DNA from: CAYLZO01 sp964387775
GTDB lineage: Bacteria > Chloroflexota > Anaerolineae > JAAYZQ01
Assembly: GCA_964387775.1 (NCBI GenBank)
Contig: CAYLZO010000034.1
Location: 1 to 29,818, forward strand
Direction of reading: 5' to 3'
DNA: 29,818 bases
Shown: piece after piece, positions 1 through 7,617 of the stretch
How positions within the stretch are numbered: the stretch's first letter is position 1
How the letters are laid out: every line of letters starts with the position of its first letter
Position numbers and translations under genes: made by a program
Notes under the pieces: generated by a model
The model's input: only the letters and a program-made list of their open reading frames with translations
Database searches by the model: none
Told to the model about the DNA's origin: nothing

Positions 1-79
1 ACAACTCCTGCCAGTCAGGAGATGGTAATGGTAGATGGGAGCAACTGCACCCATACGAAATGCGCATCACGTGGAGAAA

Positions 80-2314
80 ATGTCAGAGGTCCTGGTCGCA
101 ACCGTCGAGCGCATCACCTATTATAACGAGGAGAACGGCTACACCGTGGCCCAGGTCACACCCGAAGGCCGGACGTACACGGTCACGGTCGTCGGCTCGC
201 TGCTGGACGTCAGCCCTGGCGAGAACCTGCGCCTCCACGGCCAGTGGACGAGCCATCCCCGCTACGGCCGCCAGTTTCAGGTCGAGCGCTACACCACAGT
301 TTTGCCCGCCACCGCCGCCGGCATCGAAAAGTACCTCGGTTCGGGGCTAATCAAGGGCATCGGCCCGGTGATGGCCCGCCGCATCGTGCGCCGTTTCAAG
401 CTCGACACGCTGCGCATCATCGAGGAGGAGCCGGGGCGCCTGCGCGAGGTGCTGGGCATCGGCAAAAAGCGGGTGGCCAGCATCGAGCGGGCCTGGGAGG
501 AGCAAAAGGCCATCAAGGAGGTGATGATTTTCCTCCAGGGCCACAACGTCAGCACCTCGCACGCGGTCAAGATCTACAAGACCTACGGCGACGCCGCCAT
601 CGACGTGGTGCGCAGCGACCCCTACCGCCTGGCCCGCGACATCCACGGCATCGGCTTTTTGACCGCCGACAAGATCGCGCGCGAGCTAGGCCTGGCCCAC
701 GACAGCCCCCAGCGGGTCCAGGCCGGCATCTCGTACACGCTCAGCCAGATGGCCGACGACGGCCACGTCTATGCCCCCCAGGGCGAGCTGATCCACGAGA
801 GCACGCGCATCCTCGACGTGCCCGCCAACCTCGTCGCCGAGGGCATCGACACCCTGGCCGCCGAGGAACAAGTCCGCGTCGAGTACCCGCTCCCCAATCC
901 TTCGACTCCGCTCAGGACAGGTCCCCGATACCCCGATGGCCCAGTGCTGCGCGAAGAGCGAGCCGTCTATCTCCCCCCCTTTTTCTACGGCGAAGTCGGC
1001 GTCGCCAACCGGCTAAAGACGCTGCTCCACGTGGAAAAGAGCCGCCTGGCTTTCTATCGCGACGCCGACCTGGAAGGCGTCTTTGACCACCTGGCCGAGC
1101 GAGCAGCGGATGGAGTAGCCCTCAACGAGGGCCAGCGGGCCGGGGTGCGCGCCGCGCTGACCCACAAGGTCGCCGTGCTCACCGGCGGGCCGGGCACGGG
1201 CAAGACGACGGCCCTGCGGACCGTCATCCGCCTGCTGGCGGCCAAGGGCTATCGCTACGCCCTGGCCGCGCCCACGGGCCGGGCGGCCAAGCGCCTAGCC
1301 GAAGCCACCGGCCGCGAGGCCAAGACCATCCACCGCCTGCTGGAGTTCAAGCCGCAGAAGGGCTTTACCTTCCAGCGCCACGAGGAGAACCCGCTGGAAG
1401 CCGACATGGTCATCGTCGACGAGGCGTCGATGCTCGACCTGCTGCTGACCAACAATCTATTGAAGGCGGTCCACCCCGAAAGCCACCTGTTGCTGGTGGG
1501 CGACGTGGACCAACTGCCCAGCGTCGGCGCGGGCAATGTGCTCAACGACGTCATCGAGTCGGGCGTGGCAGCCGTGGTGCGCCTGACCGAGATTTTCCGC
1601 CAGGCCGAGGGCAGTTTCATCGTGGTCAACGCCCACCGCATCAACCAGGGGCAGATGCCGCTCCTTCCCCGGGACGCCACCGACTTTTTTCTCTTTCCCG
1701 CCGAGGACGCCGAGCGGGCCGCCGACCTGGTGGTGGACGTCGTTCAGAACCGCATCCCGCGCAAATTCAGCTTCGATCCCCTGGACGACGTGCAGGTGCT
1801 TTCGCCGTTGCATCGCGGCGCGGCGGGCGTGGGCGAGTTGAACCGGCGCTTGCAGGCCGCGCTGAATCCCCCGGCGCCGAGCAAGCCCGAGTACCGCCGG
1901 GGCGGCAGCGTCTACCGCCTGGGCGACCGGGTGATGCAGATCCGCAACAATTACGACAAGGAGGTGTTCAACGGCGACATGGGCCGCATCGCGGCCCTCG
2001 ACCCGGTGAACCAGGCGCTGGCGGTGCGCATCGACGGAGAGTTGGTCGACTACGAGTTCTCCGAGCTGGACGAGCTGGTCCACGCCTACGCCGTCAGCGT
2101 GCACAAGAGCCAGGGCAGCGAGTACCGGGCTGTGGTCGCGCCGGTGCTGACGGCCCATTACGTCATGCTCCAGCGCAACCTGCTCTACACGGCGGTGACG
2201 CGGGCCAAAGAGCTGGTCGTGCTGGTCGGCCAGCGGCGGGCGGTGGCGATTGCCGTGCGCAACAACAAAATCGGGGACCGCCACACCGCGCTCGACGCGC
2301 GGTTGCGGGAGTAG
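80..2314 (+). CDS. recD2: RecD2-type ATP-dependent DNA helicase
   Basis: A superfamily 1 5'-3' DNA helicase of the RecD2/TraA class, acting in recombination and repair independently of RecBC. The N-terminal OB-like region (VERITYYNEENGYTVAQV) is followed by helix-hairpin-helix segments. The Walker A motif GGPGTGKT begins about residue 369 from the chosen start, motif II is VIVDEAS, and a C-terminal UvrD-like 2A/2B region ends with the motif VSVHKSQGSE and YTAVTRAK. An in-frame ATG at 35 would add 15 residues. I chose ATG 80 because family members start just before this OB strand and GGAG lies at 72-75. At 744 residues it is of normal family length. Residues around position 290 carry a short foreign-looking Pro/Arg-rich insert encoded by a dispersed repeat (899-921). 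It is convergent with the next gene, with only 10 bp between stops. Confidence 0.95.
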   Translation: MSEVLVATVERITYYNEENGYTVAQVTPEGRTYTVTVVGSLLDVSPGENLRLHGQWTSHPRYGRQFQVERYTTVLPATAAGIEKYLGSGLIKGIGPVMARRIVRRFKLDTLRIIEEEPGRLREVLGIGKKRVASIERAWEEQKAIKEVMIFLQGHNVSTSHAVKIYKTYGDAAIDVVRSDPYRLARDIHGIGFLTADKIARELGLAHDSPQRVQAGISYTLSQMADDGHVYAPQGELIHESTRILDVPANLVAEGIDTLAAEEQVRVEYPLPNPSTPLRTGPRYPDGPVLREERAVYLPPFFYGEVGVANRLKTLLHVEKSRLAFYRDADLEGVFDHLAERAADGVALNEGQRAGVRAALTHKVAVLTGGPGTGKTTALRTVIRLLAAKGYRYALAAPTGRAAKRLAEATGREAKTIHRLLEFKPQKGFTFQRHEENPLEADMVIVDEASMLDLLLTNNLLKAVHPESHLLLVGDVDQLPSVGAGNVLNDVIESGVAAVVRLTEIFRQAEGSFIVVNAHRINQGQMPLLPRDATDFFLFPAEDAERAADLVVDVVQNRIPRKFSFDPLDDVQVLSPLHRGAAGVGELNRRLQAALNPPAPSKPEYRRGGSVYRLGDRVMQIRNNYDKEVFNGDMGRIAALDPVNQALAVRIDGELVDYEFSELDELVHAYAVSVHKSQGSEYRAVVAPVLTAHYVMLQRNLLYTAVTRAKELVVLVGQRRAVAIAVRNNKIGDRHTALDARLRE
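899..921. repeat. Dispersed short repeat inside recD2
   Basis: The sequence CCTTCGACTCCGCTCAGGAC (then AGG) matches a short interspersed repeat I know from many Chloroflexota and other GC-rich genomes, usually intergenic and recognisable in translation as FDSAQDR, PSTPLRTG or RPEPVEG. Here the reading frame stays open across it, giving PSTPLRTGPR between the domain that precedes the helicase core and the AVYLPPFF strand. A diverged relative lies in the GTPase gene at 4658-4679. Family identity is from memory; the sequence and open frame are seen directly. Confidence 0.6.
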
Positions 2315-2324
2315 GACCAAGCCC

Positions 2325-3143
2325 TCAATGCTCCCCCGTCAGCGGCACAAAGAGCACGCCGGTCACGTTCCGCTTTTTGACCTGCTCGCCCTCTTTGGTA
2401 ATTTGCCACAGGGTCTGGTAGCCGCCCGGCGGGCCGACGGGGATGACGAGTTGGCCGCCGTCCTCAAGCTGCTGCACCAACGGCTGGGGGATGTGGTCCG
2501 GCGCGGCGGTGACGATGATCGCGTCGTAGGGGGCGTGTTCCTCCCAGCCAAAGTAGCCGTCGGCATTGCGGACGTGGACGTTGTCGTAGCCCAGGCGCGC
2601 CAGCCGCGCCGCGGCCTCGGTCGCCAGCGGCTCGACGATCTCGACGGTATAGACTTCGGCGACGATCTCGCCCAGGATGGCCGCCTGGTAGCCGGAGCCG
2701 GTGCCGATCTCCAGCACGCGGTCGGTGGTCTTGAGCTTGAGCAGTTCGGTCATCAGCGCCACGATGTAGGGCTGGGAGATGGTCTGGCCGTGGCCGATGG
2801 GCAGGGGGTGGTCGGCGTAGGCTTGCGACTGGTACTGCTTGGGCACGAACTCGTGGCGGGGCACGCGCTCCATCGCCTCCAACACGTCTCGATCCGTTAC
2901 GCCCCGCTGCCGGATCTGGTACTCCACCATGTCCATTCTTTCCTCCAGCCGCTCGTCGCGCGTCGTATCGACCGTGAGGGCGGGGCTGGTCTCCGCGCCA
3001 GCGGCGGGCTCGGTGGGGGCTGGCGGTCCATCGCCAGGACGCACCAGCAGCACATACGCCATAACGAGCGCCGCGACGAGGAGGAGGAGCCCTCCCGCCG
3101 CCGCCAAAATCGTCAGTCTCCGGCTGTCCTGCTTTCCGGTCAC
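2325..3143 (-). CDS. pcm: Membrane-anchored protein-L-isoaspartate O-methyltransferase
   Basis: A PCMT-family SAM-dependent methyltransferase that would repair isoaspartyl residues. Using GTG 3143, residues 11-34 form one transmembrane helix preceded by positive residues (KQDSRR). A Pro/Ala/Thr-rich linker follows, then the catalytic domain with the active-site loop GHGQTISQPY (117-126) and SAM motif I VLEIGTGSGYQ (143-153). The frame is open to 3290, but I chose GTG 3143 because GGAGGA lies 7 nt upstream (3151-3156) and a good promoter (3187-3215) lies inside the longer frame, so the upstream codons would not be transcribed. The family is normally a soluble cytosolic enzyme of about 210 residues; the N-terminal anchor is unusual and by charge places the enzyme domain outside. 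Confidence 0.88.
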   Translation of the reverse strand: MTGKQDSRRLTILAAAGGLLLLVAALVMAYVLLVRPGDGPPAPTEPAAGAETSPALTVDTTRDERLEERMDMVEYQIRQRGVTDRDVLEAMERVPRHEFVPKQYQSQAYADHPLPIGHGQTISQPYIVALMTELLKLKTTDRVLEIGTGSGYQAAILGEIVAEVYTVEIVEPLATEAAARLARLGYDNVHVRNADGYFGWEEHAPYDAIIVTAAPDHIPQPLVQQLEDGGQLVIPVGPPGGYQTLWQITKEGEQVKKRNVTGVLFVPLTGEH

Positions 3144-3186
3144 ACCGCTATCCTCCGCACCCGGCCCCGTGTCGTCGTCCAGGGCT

Positions 3187-3215
3187 ATTGTATCACGTTC
3201 TGACGGCAATTTCAA
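3187..3215 (-). promoter_or_regulatory. Promoter for the pcm-like gene
   Basis: On the minus strand TTGAAA (3215-3210) is separated by exactly 17 nt from TACAAT (3192-3187), a near-consensus housekeeping-sigma promoter. The predicted start is near 3180, giving a leader of about 37 nt that contains GGAGGA before GTG 3143. This placement decides the start codon of the methyltransferase. Confidence 0.7.
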
Positions 3216-3249
3216 GCTTGTTGCGCCAAGCTTTGCCCTCAAAAACGGT

Positions 3250-3278
3250 TTGCTTTTTCGCCCCAGATGGCGTATAAT
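3250..3278 (+). promoter_or_regulatory. Promoter for the VapBC-like operon
   Basis: TTGCTT (3250-3255), a 17-nt spacer and a perfect TATAAT (3273-3278) precede the antitoxin gene at 3313, whose AAGGAG ribosome site is at 3301-3306. It is divergent from the methyltransferase promoter; the two -35 elements are about 35 bp apart, so an antitoxin bound here could affect both transcripts (inference). Confidence 0.7.
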
Positions 3279-3312
3279 GAGCCCGACCATCAGGGACAGT
3301 AAGGAGTGAGCG

Positions 3313-3627
3313 ATGACCGTAGTAGAACTCGAAAGAGAAGTAGTTGAACTTCAGGAACGCGTGGCATGGCTGGAGCGTGCCGTGGGACGGCCTGGGGCGC
3401 AGCCGACGTCTGCCGGCATCCAGGTGGAAAAACCATCGAGCGGGCGGGAGCTCATCGCCCTGCTCAAGCAAAGGGGCGTGATCCGGGACCCGCTGCCCGA
3501 GGAAGAAGCATTGGCGGAAGAATGGCGGCGCCTGCCGGAGGCGGAAAAGCAGGCGCACATTGAGTACATGCGATCCCTGGAACTGGAGCCGTCGCTGAGC
3601 CAAATCATCATCGAGAACCGGCGATGA
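3313..3627 (+). CDS. Putative antitoxin of a VapBC-like pair
   Basis: A 104-residue protein with a Glu/Leu-rich heptad-like N-terminus (residues 2-27, probable coiled coil) and a charged C-terminal half containing ELIALLKQRGVI and EEWRRLPEAEKQ. I do not recognise a named DNA-binding fold. The role of antitoxin is inferred from its size, its strong promoter and ribosome site (AAGGAG, 6 nt from ATG), and its ATGA overlap with the PIN-domain gene that follows, a layout typical of type II toxin-antitoxin operons. Confidence 0.7.
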   Translation: MTVVELEREVVELQERVAWLERAVGRPGAQPTSAGIQVEKPSSGRELIALLKQRGVIRDPLPEEEALAEEWRRLPEAEKQAHIEYMRSLELEPSLSQIIIENRR

Positions 3628-4163
3628 ACAGTTACCATTTGGATCCCAGCGCCCTCGTCAAGTACTACGTCTCGGAGCCAGGCAGCACTTGGGTGGTCAG
3701 GCTCGTGGACAATCATCAGCCAGAAGAGGGGGACGCACCGGAGACGCTATTCGTGGGCGAAGTAGGCATCCCGGAAGTGGCAGCCGCTCTGTCAATCCTG
3801 GCCCGCGTGGGCAAGATTCCCAAGGCAGAGCAGAAGCGGGCCTATCGACGCTTTCTGGCCGATACAGGCACTCGATTCGAGGTGGTTGCAATGGCCTCTG
3901 CGGACTATTACGTCGCCGCCGACCTGACCCAGCGGCACCCGCTCAAAGCCTACGACGCGATGCAGTTGGCCGTGGCGCTGCGCCAGCAGCGGATTCTGTC
4001 CGAGTTCGACCTATCGCTGACTTTCGTCAGCGGCGACCGGACCTTGCTCCAGGCCGCCGGGGCAGAGGGCCTGGTCACAGACGACCCCTTTGACCACGTC
4101 GTGCCGGAAGACACGGCTATAGCGTCTCGATCCGCGCCCGGATCTGGGCCAACGAGGCGCTGA
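3624..4163 (+). CDS. PIN-domain ribonuclease toxin (VapC-like)
   Basis: A PIN-domain protein, probably a Mg-dependent RNase toxin. Acidic positions typical of the family are visible: LDPSALVKYY at the N-terminus (Asp7), a Glu in the EVAAAL helix near residue 52, LKAYDAMQLAVA (Asp in the third motif) and FVSGDRTLLQAA near the end of the fold. The start ATG overlaps the antitoxin stop by 4 nt, so translation is coupled. After DPFDHV the last 20 or so residues have no PIN counterpart and run 47 nt into the convergent GTPase gene, so the tail is probably an extension from a lost stop or simple overlap. Confidence 0.88.
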   Translation: MNSYHLDPSALVKYYVSEPGSTWVVRLVDNHQPEEGDAPETLFVGEVGIPEVAAALSILARVGKIPKAEQKRAYRRFLADTGTRFEVVAMASADYYVAADLTQRHPLKAYDAMQLAVALRQQRILSEFDLSLTFVSGDRTLLQAAGAEGLVTDDPFDHVVPEDTAIASRSAPGSGPTRR

Positions 4164-5892
4164 GCTCGCCCAACTCGCCCTCGACCCGGCTGAGTTTCTG
4201 CTGCTCGGCGCGGACAAAGCGCGTGTAGGGCGCAATCGCCTCGCGGAGGCGGCGCAGGCTGCGCTCCAGCTCTTGCTCGAATTCGGCCGTCATGGCCGCC
4301 ATGAGCCGCTGGCGCAGATCCTCCAGCTTGTCGCTGAGGTCCTGCTTGGCCCGGCGCCGCTTGGCGGGGATGATGAGCAGGCCGACGACGGCCAGCGCCC
4401 CCGCCGACAGCACGCCGGTGAAATCGAGCAGCGCGCCGTGGAGGACGGCCAGCAACACGGCGCCCAGCCCCACCGCGCCGACCTGCACCAGGGCCGTGCC
4501 CGCCACCGCGTCGCGCACGCCCTGGGCCAGTTGGCGGGCCTCGGCCTCGCGGTCGTAGGTCCGCACCACCTCCTTGGCCGCCCGCCCCACCGAGTCGAGC
4601 AACTGCCGGCGGTTGTATTCGAAGGGGCCGCCGACCTGGCCGATAATGGCCTCCTCCCCTCGACGGGCTCGGGACGCGGCCCGGTCGCGGATCTTGGCCC
4701 GGTGGCGCTCCAGGTACTCGAGCGTCGCCTGCCACTGGCGCAGGTCCTTCTCCACCAGCCAGTCGATGAGGGCCTGGACCTCGCGCTCGATCTCGTAGGG
4801 CGTATCGGCCACCACCTGCCGCTCGAATTCGCCCTGGATGCGCTGGGTGTTGACCAGGTCAAAGACGCGGCCCAGGCGCAGCGTCTCGTCGAAATAGAGC
4901 ATGCCCCGGTTGTTCATGGCCAGCAGCACCTTCTCGACGTCGGCCAGGCGATAGTGAAAGTCGCGCTGCATGTCGCTGCGATAGATTTCGAGCTGGTTCT
5001 CGATGTTTTCGATGGCTTTCAAGTCCTCGGCCAGGAGCCCCAGGCGCTCGCGGGCCACGTTCAGGTAGGCCGTCGCCAGCCGCTCGCCCACGCCCAGCGG
5101 ATTCTGGAGCTTGAGCTGCACCCGGCTCTTTTCGTCCAGGGTCTTGAGGATGTAGGTCTCGACGGCGTCAAAGCGGCTGGCCTGCCGCAGGGCTCTGCGC
5201 TCGCCCCGGGTCTCGGCCAGCTTGGAGCGCAGCGCCAGCCGGGCCGAGATGGCGAAAATCTCCGGGGTGAAGCCGAGCAGGGCCAGGGCATTCTGCCGGA
5301 TGAACTCGATGACCTGGGCCACCTCGTCGTCTTCCAGCAGGTCGATCTTGTTGAGGAGGATGACCACTTTTTTGCCCCATTCACGGATGCGCGCCATGAA
5401 CGCCCGCTCGCTCTCGGTAAAGGGCCGGTCGGCGGATGTGACAAAGATCACCAGGTCGCTGCGGGGCACGAATTCCTGGGTCAGCCGCTCGTGGCGGCGG
5501 ATAATGGCGTTGGTGCCCGGCGTGTCGACGATGTTGATCTCGCGCAGGAACTCGGCGGGGTAGGTGAGGGCCAGCACACCCTCCTCGGCTACCTCCCGGT
5601 CCGAGACCTCGCCGTAGTGCAGGAGGTGGATCTGGGCCGTGGTCGGCGTCACGCCCTCGGGCAGAAAGCGCTCGCCCAGCAGGGCGTTGATGAACGCCGA
5701 CTTGCCGCTGTTGAACTCGCCGACGATGACCAGCAGAAAAAGCTCGTCGAGCTGGCGCAGCGACTTCTGGAGCGTCTTTTGGTCCTCGGGCGTGACCTCA
5801 AAGCCGGCCAGGGCCAGTTGCAGGCGCTCCAGGGCCTCTTTTTCGTCTTTCAGGATCGACGCTTGTTTGCGGTTCAGGATGGTTCTGAGCAC
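4117..5892 (-). CDS. Dynamin-family GTPase (bacterial dynamin-like protein)
   Basis: A 591-residue large GTPase likely to bind and remodel membranes. The G1 motif GEFNSGKS is at 58-65, the switch I region is VTPTTAQ (81-87), G3 is DTPG (123-126) and G4 is NKID (181-184). A long helical region follows, then a hydrophobic hairpin at about 465-509 that could insert in the membrane as in other bacterial dynamins, and a final coiled coil. The start is GTG at 5892, two nucleotides after the stop of a 59-residue ORF, with AGAGGG upstream. Residues 405-413 (AASRARRGE) look inserted and coincide with a short dispersed repeat. It may act in membrane repair, vesiculation or phage defence; nothing in the sequence decides between these. 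Confidence 0.92.
   Translation of the reverse strand: MLRTILNRKQASILKDEKEALERLQLALAGFEVTPEDQKTLQKSLRQLDELFLLVIVGEFNSGKSAFINALLGERFLPEGVTPTTAQIHLLHYGEVSDREVAEEGVLALTYPAEFLREINIVDTPGTNAIIRRHERLTQEFVPRSDLVIFVTSADRPFTESERAFMARIREWGKKVVILLNKIDLLEDDEVAQVIEFIRQNALALLGFTPEIFAISARLALRSKLAETRGERRALRQASRFDAVETYILKTLDEKSRVQLKLQNPLGVGERLATAYLNVARERLGLLAEDLKAIENIENQLEIYRSDMQRDFHYRLADVEKVLLAMNNRGMLYFDETLRLGRVFDLVNTQRIQGEFERQVVADTPYEIEREVQALIDWLVEKDLRQWQATLEYLERHRAKIRDRAASRARRGEEAIIGQVGGPFEYNRRQLLDSVGRAAKEVVRTYDREAEARQLAQGVRDAVAGTALVQVGAVGLGAVLLAVLHGALLDFTGVLSAGALAVVGLLIIPAKRRRAKQDLSDKLEDLRQRLMAAMTAEFEQELERSLRRLREAIAPYTRFVRAEQQKLSRVEGELGELSASLAQIRARIETL
4658..4679. repeat. Dispersed short repeat inside the dynamin-like gene
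   Basis: CCTCGACGGGCTCGGGACGC resembles the copy in recD2 (899-921). One alternative frame on the minus strand reads RPEPVEGRR, the usual signature of this repeat family. In the real frame it encodes SRARRGEE between IRDRA and the conserved GGPFEYNR, a point where relatives seem to run straight on. Confidence 0.5.
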
Positions 5893-5894
5893 GG

Positions 5895-6074
5895 CTACCC
5901 TCTTTGTTTGTCGAACGGTTTCCCATCGGTCGGGGAGTAGATATCTTCTTCCGGGTCATCTAGGAATCTGAACACAGGATTCCGGGCTGCCGCTCGCAGC
6001 CAGTCGGCTTCATCCCATTCGTCACGGTCGACTGTCCCGCCAATTTTTGCGCAAACGGCTTCATTTGCCGCCAT
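5895..6074 (-). CDS. 59-residue antitoxin-like protein coupled to the dynamin gene
   Basis: A small ORF that starts ATG 6074 and stops TAG 5895-5897. It has an excellent ribosome site: GGAGGTGA overlaps the end of the upstream radical SAM gene, 6 nt from the ATG. The protein is acidic and ends in FRFLDDPEEDIYSPTDGKPF, very like the C-terminal NPxFxFLxDPEEDIYxxxDGKPF tail that I recall from small antitoxins paired with MazF/PemK or PIN toxins. No toxin gene follows; instead the GTPase start lies 2 nt after the stop. It could be an orphan antitoxin, or a functional partner of the GTPase. Confidence 0.72.
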   Translation of the reverse strand: MAANEAVCAKIGGTVDRDEWDEADWLRAAARNPVFRFLDDPEEDIYSPTDGKPFDKQRG

Positions 6075-6077
6075 CCC

Positions 6078-7037
6078 TCACCTCCACAGCCACATCAGCC
6101 GCGGCCGCCGCTCGTCGAGGCGCAGGCCGGCCTCCTCGGCCAGGCGCACCGCCTCGGCGTACTCTTCGCTGCTGACCGGCCGGTCCAGGGGCGCCAAGCC
6201 CCGGGCGCGGTAGGCGGGCCGGTACTGGGCCATCACGTTGATATACGTCTCCGGCGAGATTTCGTCGCGCAGAAAGCGGACGATCTCGGCCGTGCCCGCC
6301 AGCCCCTCGGGCAGGACCAGGTGGCGGACCAGCAATCCCCGTTGAGCCACGCCCCGCTCGTCCATCGTCAGGTCGCCCACCTGGCGGTGCATCTCCTGGA
6401 CCGCTGCCCGGTTGACGGCCGGATAGTCCCCCACCTTGGAGAAACGCCGGGCCACGTCGGCGTCGGCGTATTTCATGTCAGGCATGTAAATGTCCACCAC
6501 GCCGTCGAGCAGCCGCAGCGTGGCCAGCGAGTCGTAGCCGCCGGTGTTGTAGACCAGCGGCAGGCGCAGCCCTGCCTCGGCGGCGATGCGCAGCGCCACC
6601 AGGATCTGGGGCACGACGTGGCTGGGCGAGACAAAGTTGACGTTGTGGCAGCCCTGGTCTTGGAGGCTGAGCATCATCCGCGCCAGCTCCTCGGGCTCGA
6701 CCTCGCGGCCCTGGCCGCCCTGGCTGATGTCGTAATTCTGGCAGAACTGGCAGCGCAGGTTGCACCACGTGAAAAAGATCGTCCCCGAGCCGCCAGGTCC
6801 TGCCGAGGACACGCCGACCAGCGGATCTTCCTCGCCAAAGTGGGGGCCGTAGCTGGAGACCAGCGCCCGGTCGCCGGTGTGGCAGCCGGCCTTTTCGGCG
6901 CTGAGGCGGCGGTTGACGCCGCATTCCCGCGCGCAGATGTCGCACGCCTCCAGCCGCGCCAACGCCAGCTCTGCCCGCCGCTGCAGCTCCCCCGAGCGTA
7001 GCAACTCAAGATACGATGGCTCAAACGATTTATCCAT
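6078..7037 (-). CDS. Radical SAM protein, PflX/COG1313-like
   Basis: A 319-residue radical SAM enzyme resembling the uncharacterised pyruvate formate-lyase-activating-enzyme-like PflX family. The iron-sulphur cluster motif C-x3-C-x2-C is at Cys92, Cys96 and Cys99 (WCNLRCQFCQNYDIS). An N-terminal cysteine cluster (Cys32, 35, 39, 52) may bind another cluster or zinc. Further family features are VSPSHVVPQI, YNTGGYDS and DIYMPDMKY. The frame is open upstream to 7187, but that part reads through a GGGAATC heptamer repeat and into the upstream exonuclease gene, so ATG 7037 is preferred. Substrate unknown. It is part of a same-strand run ending in the GTPase gene. Confidence 0.88.
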   Translation of the reverse strand: MDKSFEPSYLELLRSGELQRRAELALARLEACDICARECGVNRRLSAEKAGCHTGDRALVSSYGPHFGEEDPLVGVSSAGPGGSGTIFFTWCNLRCQFCQNYDISQGGQGREVEPEELARMMLSLQDQGCHNVNFVSPSHVVPQILVALRIAAEAGLRLPLVYNTGGYDSLATLRLLDGVVDIYMPDMKYADADVARRFSKVGDYPAVNRAAVQEMHRQVGDLTMDERGVAQRGLLVRHLVLPEGLAGTAEIVRFLRDEISPETYINVMAQYRPAYRARGLAPLDRPVSSEEYAEAVRLAEEAGLRLDERRPRLMWLWR

Positions 7038-7045
7038 ACCTGATA

Positions 7046-7070
7046 CCCGATTCCCCGATTCCCGATTCCC
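7046..7070. repeat. Heptamer repeat array (CCCGATT type)
   Basis: Three near-tandem CCCGATT units lie in the short gap between the exonuclease stop and the radical SAM start. They resemble the STRR-type heptamer repeats known from cyanobacteria; two other loci in this window carry arrays of different heptamers (10330-10447 and 25764-25876). Confidence 0.6.
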
Positions 7071-7072
7071 AA

Positions 7073-7603
7073 CTACCAACTCACCGGCACCATCTGCACC
7101 CGCCAGCTCCGATCTCGGTACTTGAGGTGTTTCTGCCGCTGGCCGTACTCGTACAACTGCCGTGTCACGTCCACGTCCTGCTGGCAATAGTCGAGGATTT
7201 CCTGCATGCGGCCCTCCCGGTACCAGCGCACGGCCTGAAGCCCGTCGGCCGACTTGCTCGTGCCCAGCGTCGCCCCCGCCAGGTTGTCGAGGCTGACGCG
7301 AAAGCCCAGCCGCTTGTGGACGTGGTTCAGCATGTCCACGGTGGGCAGGCGGTCGAGCCGCTCGTCGGTGTAGGCCCGCAGCACCTCGTAGTCGAAGCGC
7401 AGCACGTTAAAGCCCACCACCAGGTCGGCGGCCTGGAGCTCGGCCACCAGGTCGGCCACCGTCTCCTCGGTATAGTGGCGGAAGGTCCGGTCGGCCGAGG
7501 AATAGGTCACCGCCGCCGACAGGCCCAGCTTGCGGATATTGCGCCGGCCACCCACCTCGTCAAAGCTGCGCTGGGTCTCGACGTCAAAAAACACGATATT
7601 CAT
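7073..7603 (-). CDS. DEDD-family 3'-5' exonuclease / RNase H-like protein
   Basis: A 176-residue exonuclease of the ribonuclease H-like fold (YprB-like). The ExoI motif FFDVET supplies Asp7 and Glu9, ExoII is VGFNVLRFDYEVL, and ExoIII is YCQQDVDVTRQLY with the Tyr-x3-Asp spacing of the DEDDy class. In relatives this domain is often fused to other parts or adjoins helicase genes; here it stands alone. It starts 14 nt after the PIN toxin stop, so it is probably co-transcribed with the toxin-antitoxin pair. Confidence 0.85.
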   Translation of the reverse strand: MNIVFFDVETQRSFDEVGGRRNIRKLGLSAAVTYSSADRTFRHYTEETVADLVAELQAADLVVGFNVLRFDYEVLRAYTDERLDRLPTVDMLNHVHKRLGFRVSLDNLAGATLGTSKSADGLQAVRWYREGRMQEILDYCQQDVDVTRQLYEYGQRQKHLKYRDRSWRVQMVPVSW

Positions 7604-7617
7604 GCAAAAACTCCAAT

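Noticed and set aside
4273..5940. A 555-codon open frame on the plus strand opposite the dynamin-like GTPase
   Set aside because: It is a GC-driven shadow; its translation is rich in Gly/Leu/Gln/Val without motifs, while the minus strand has all G motifs.
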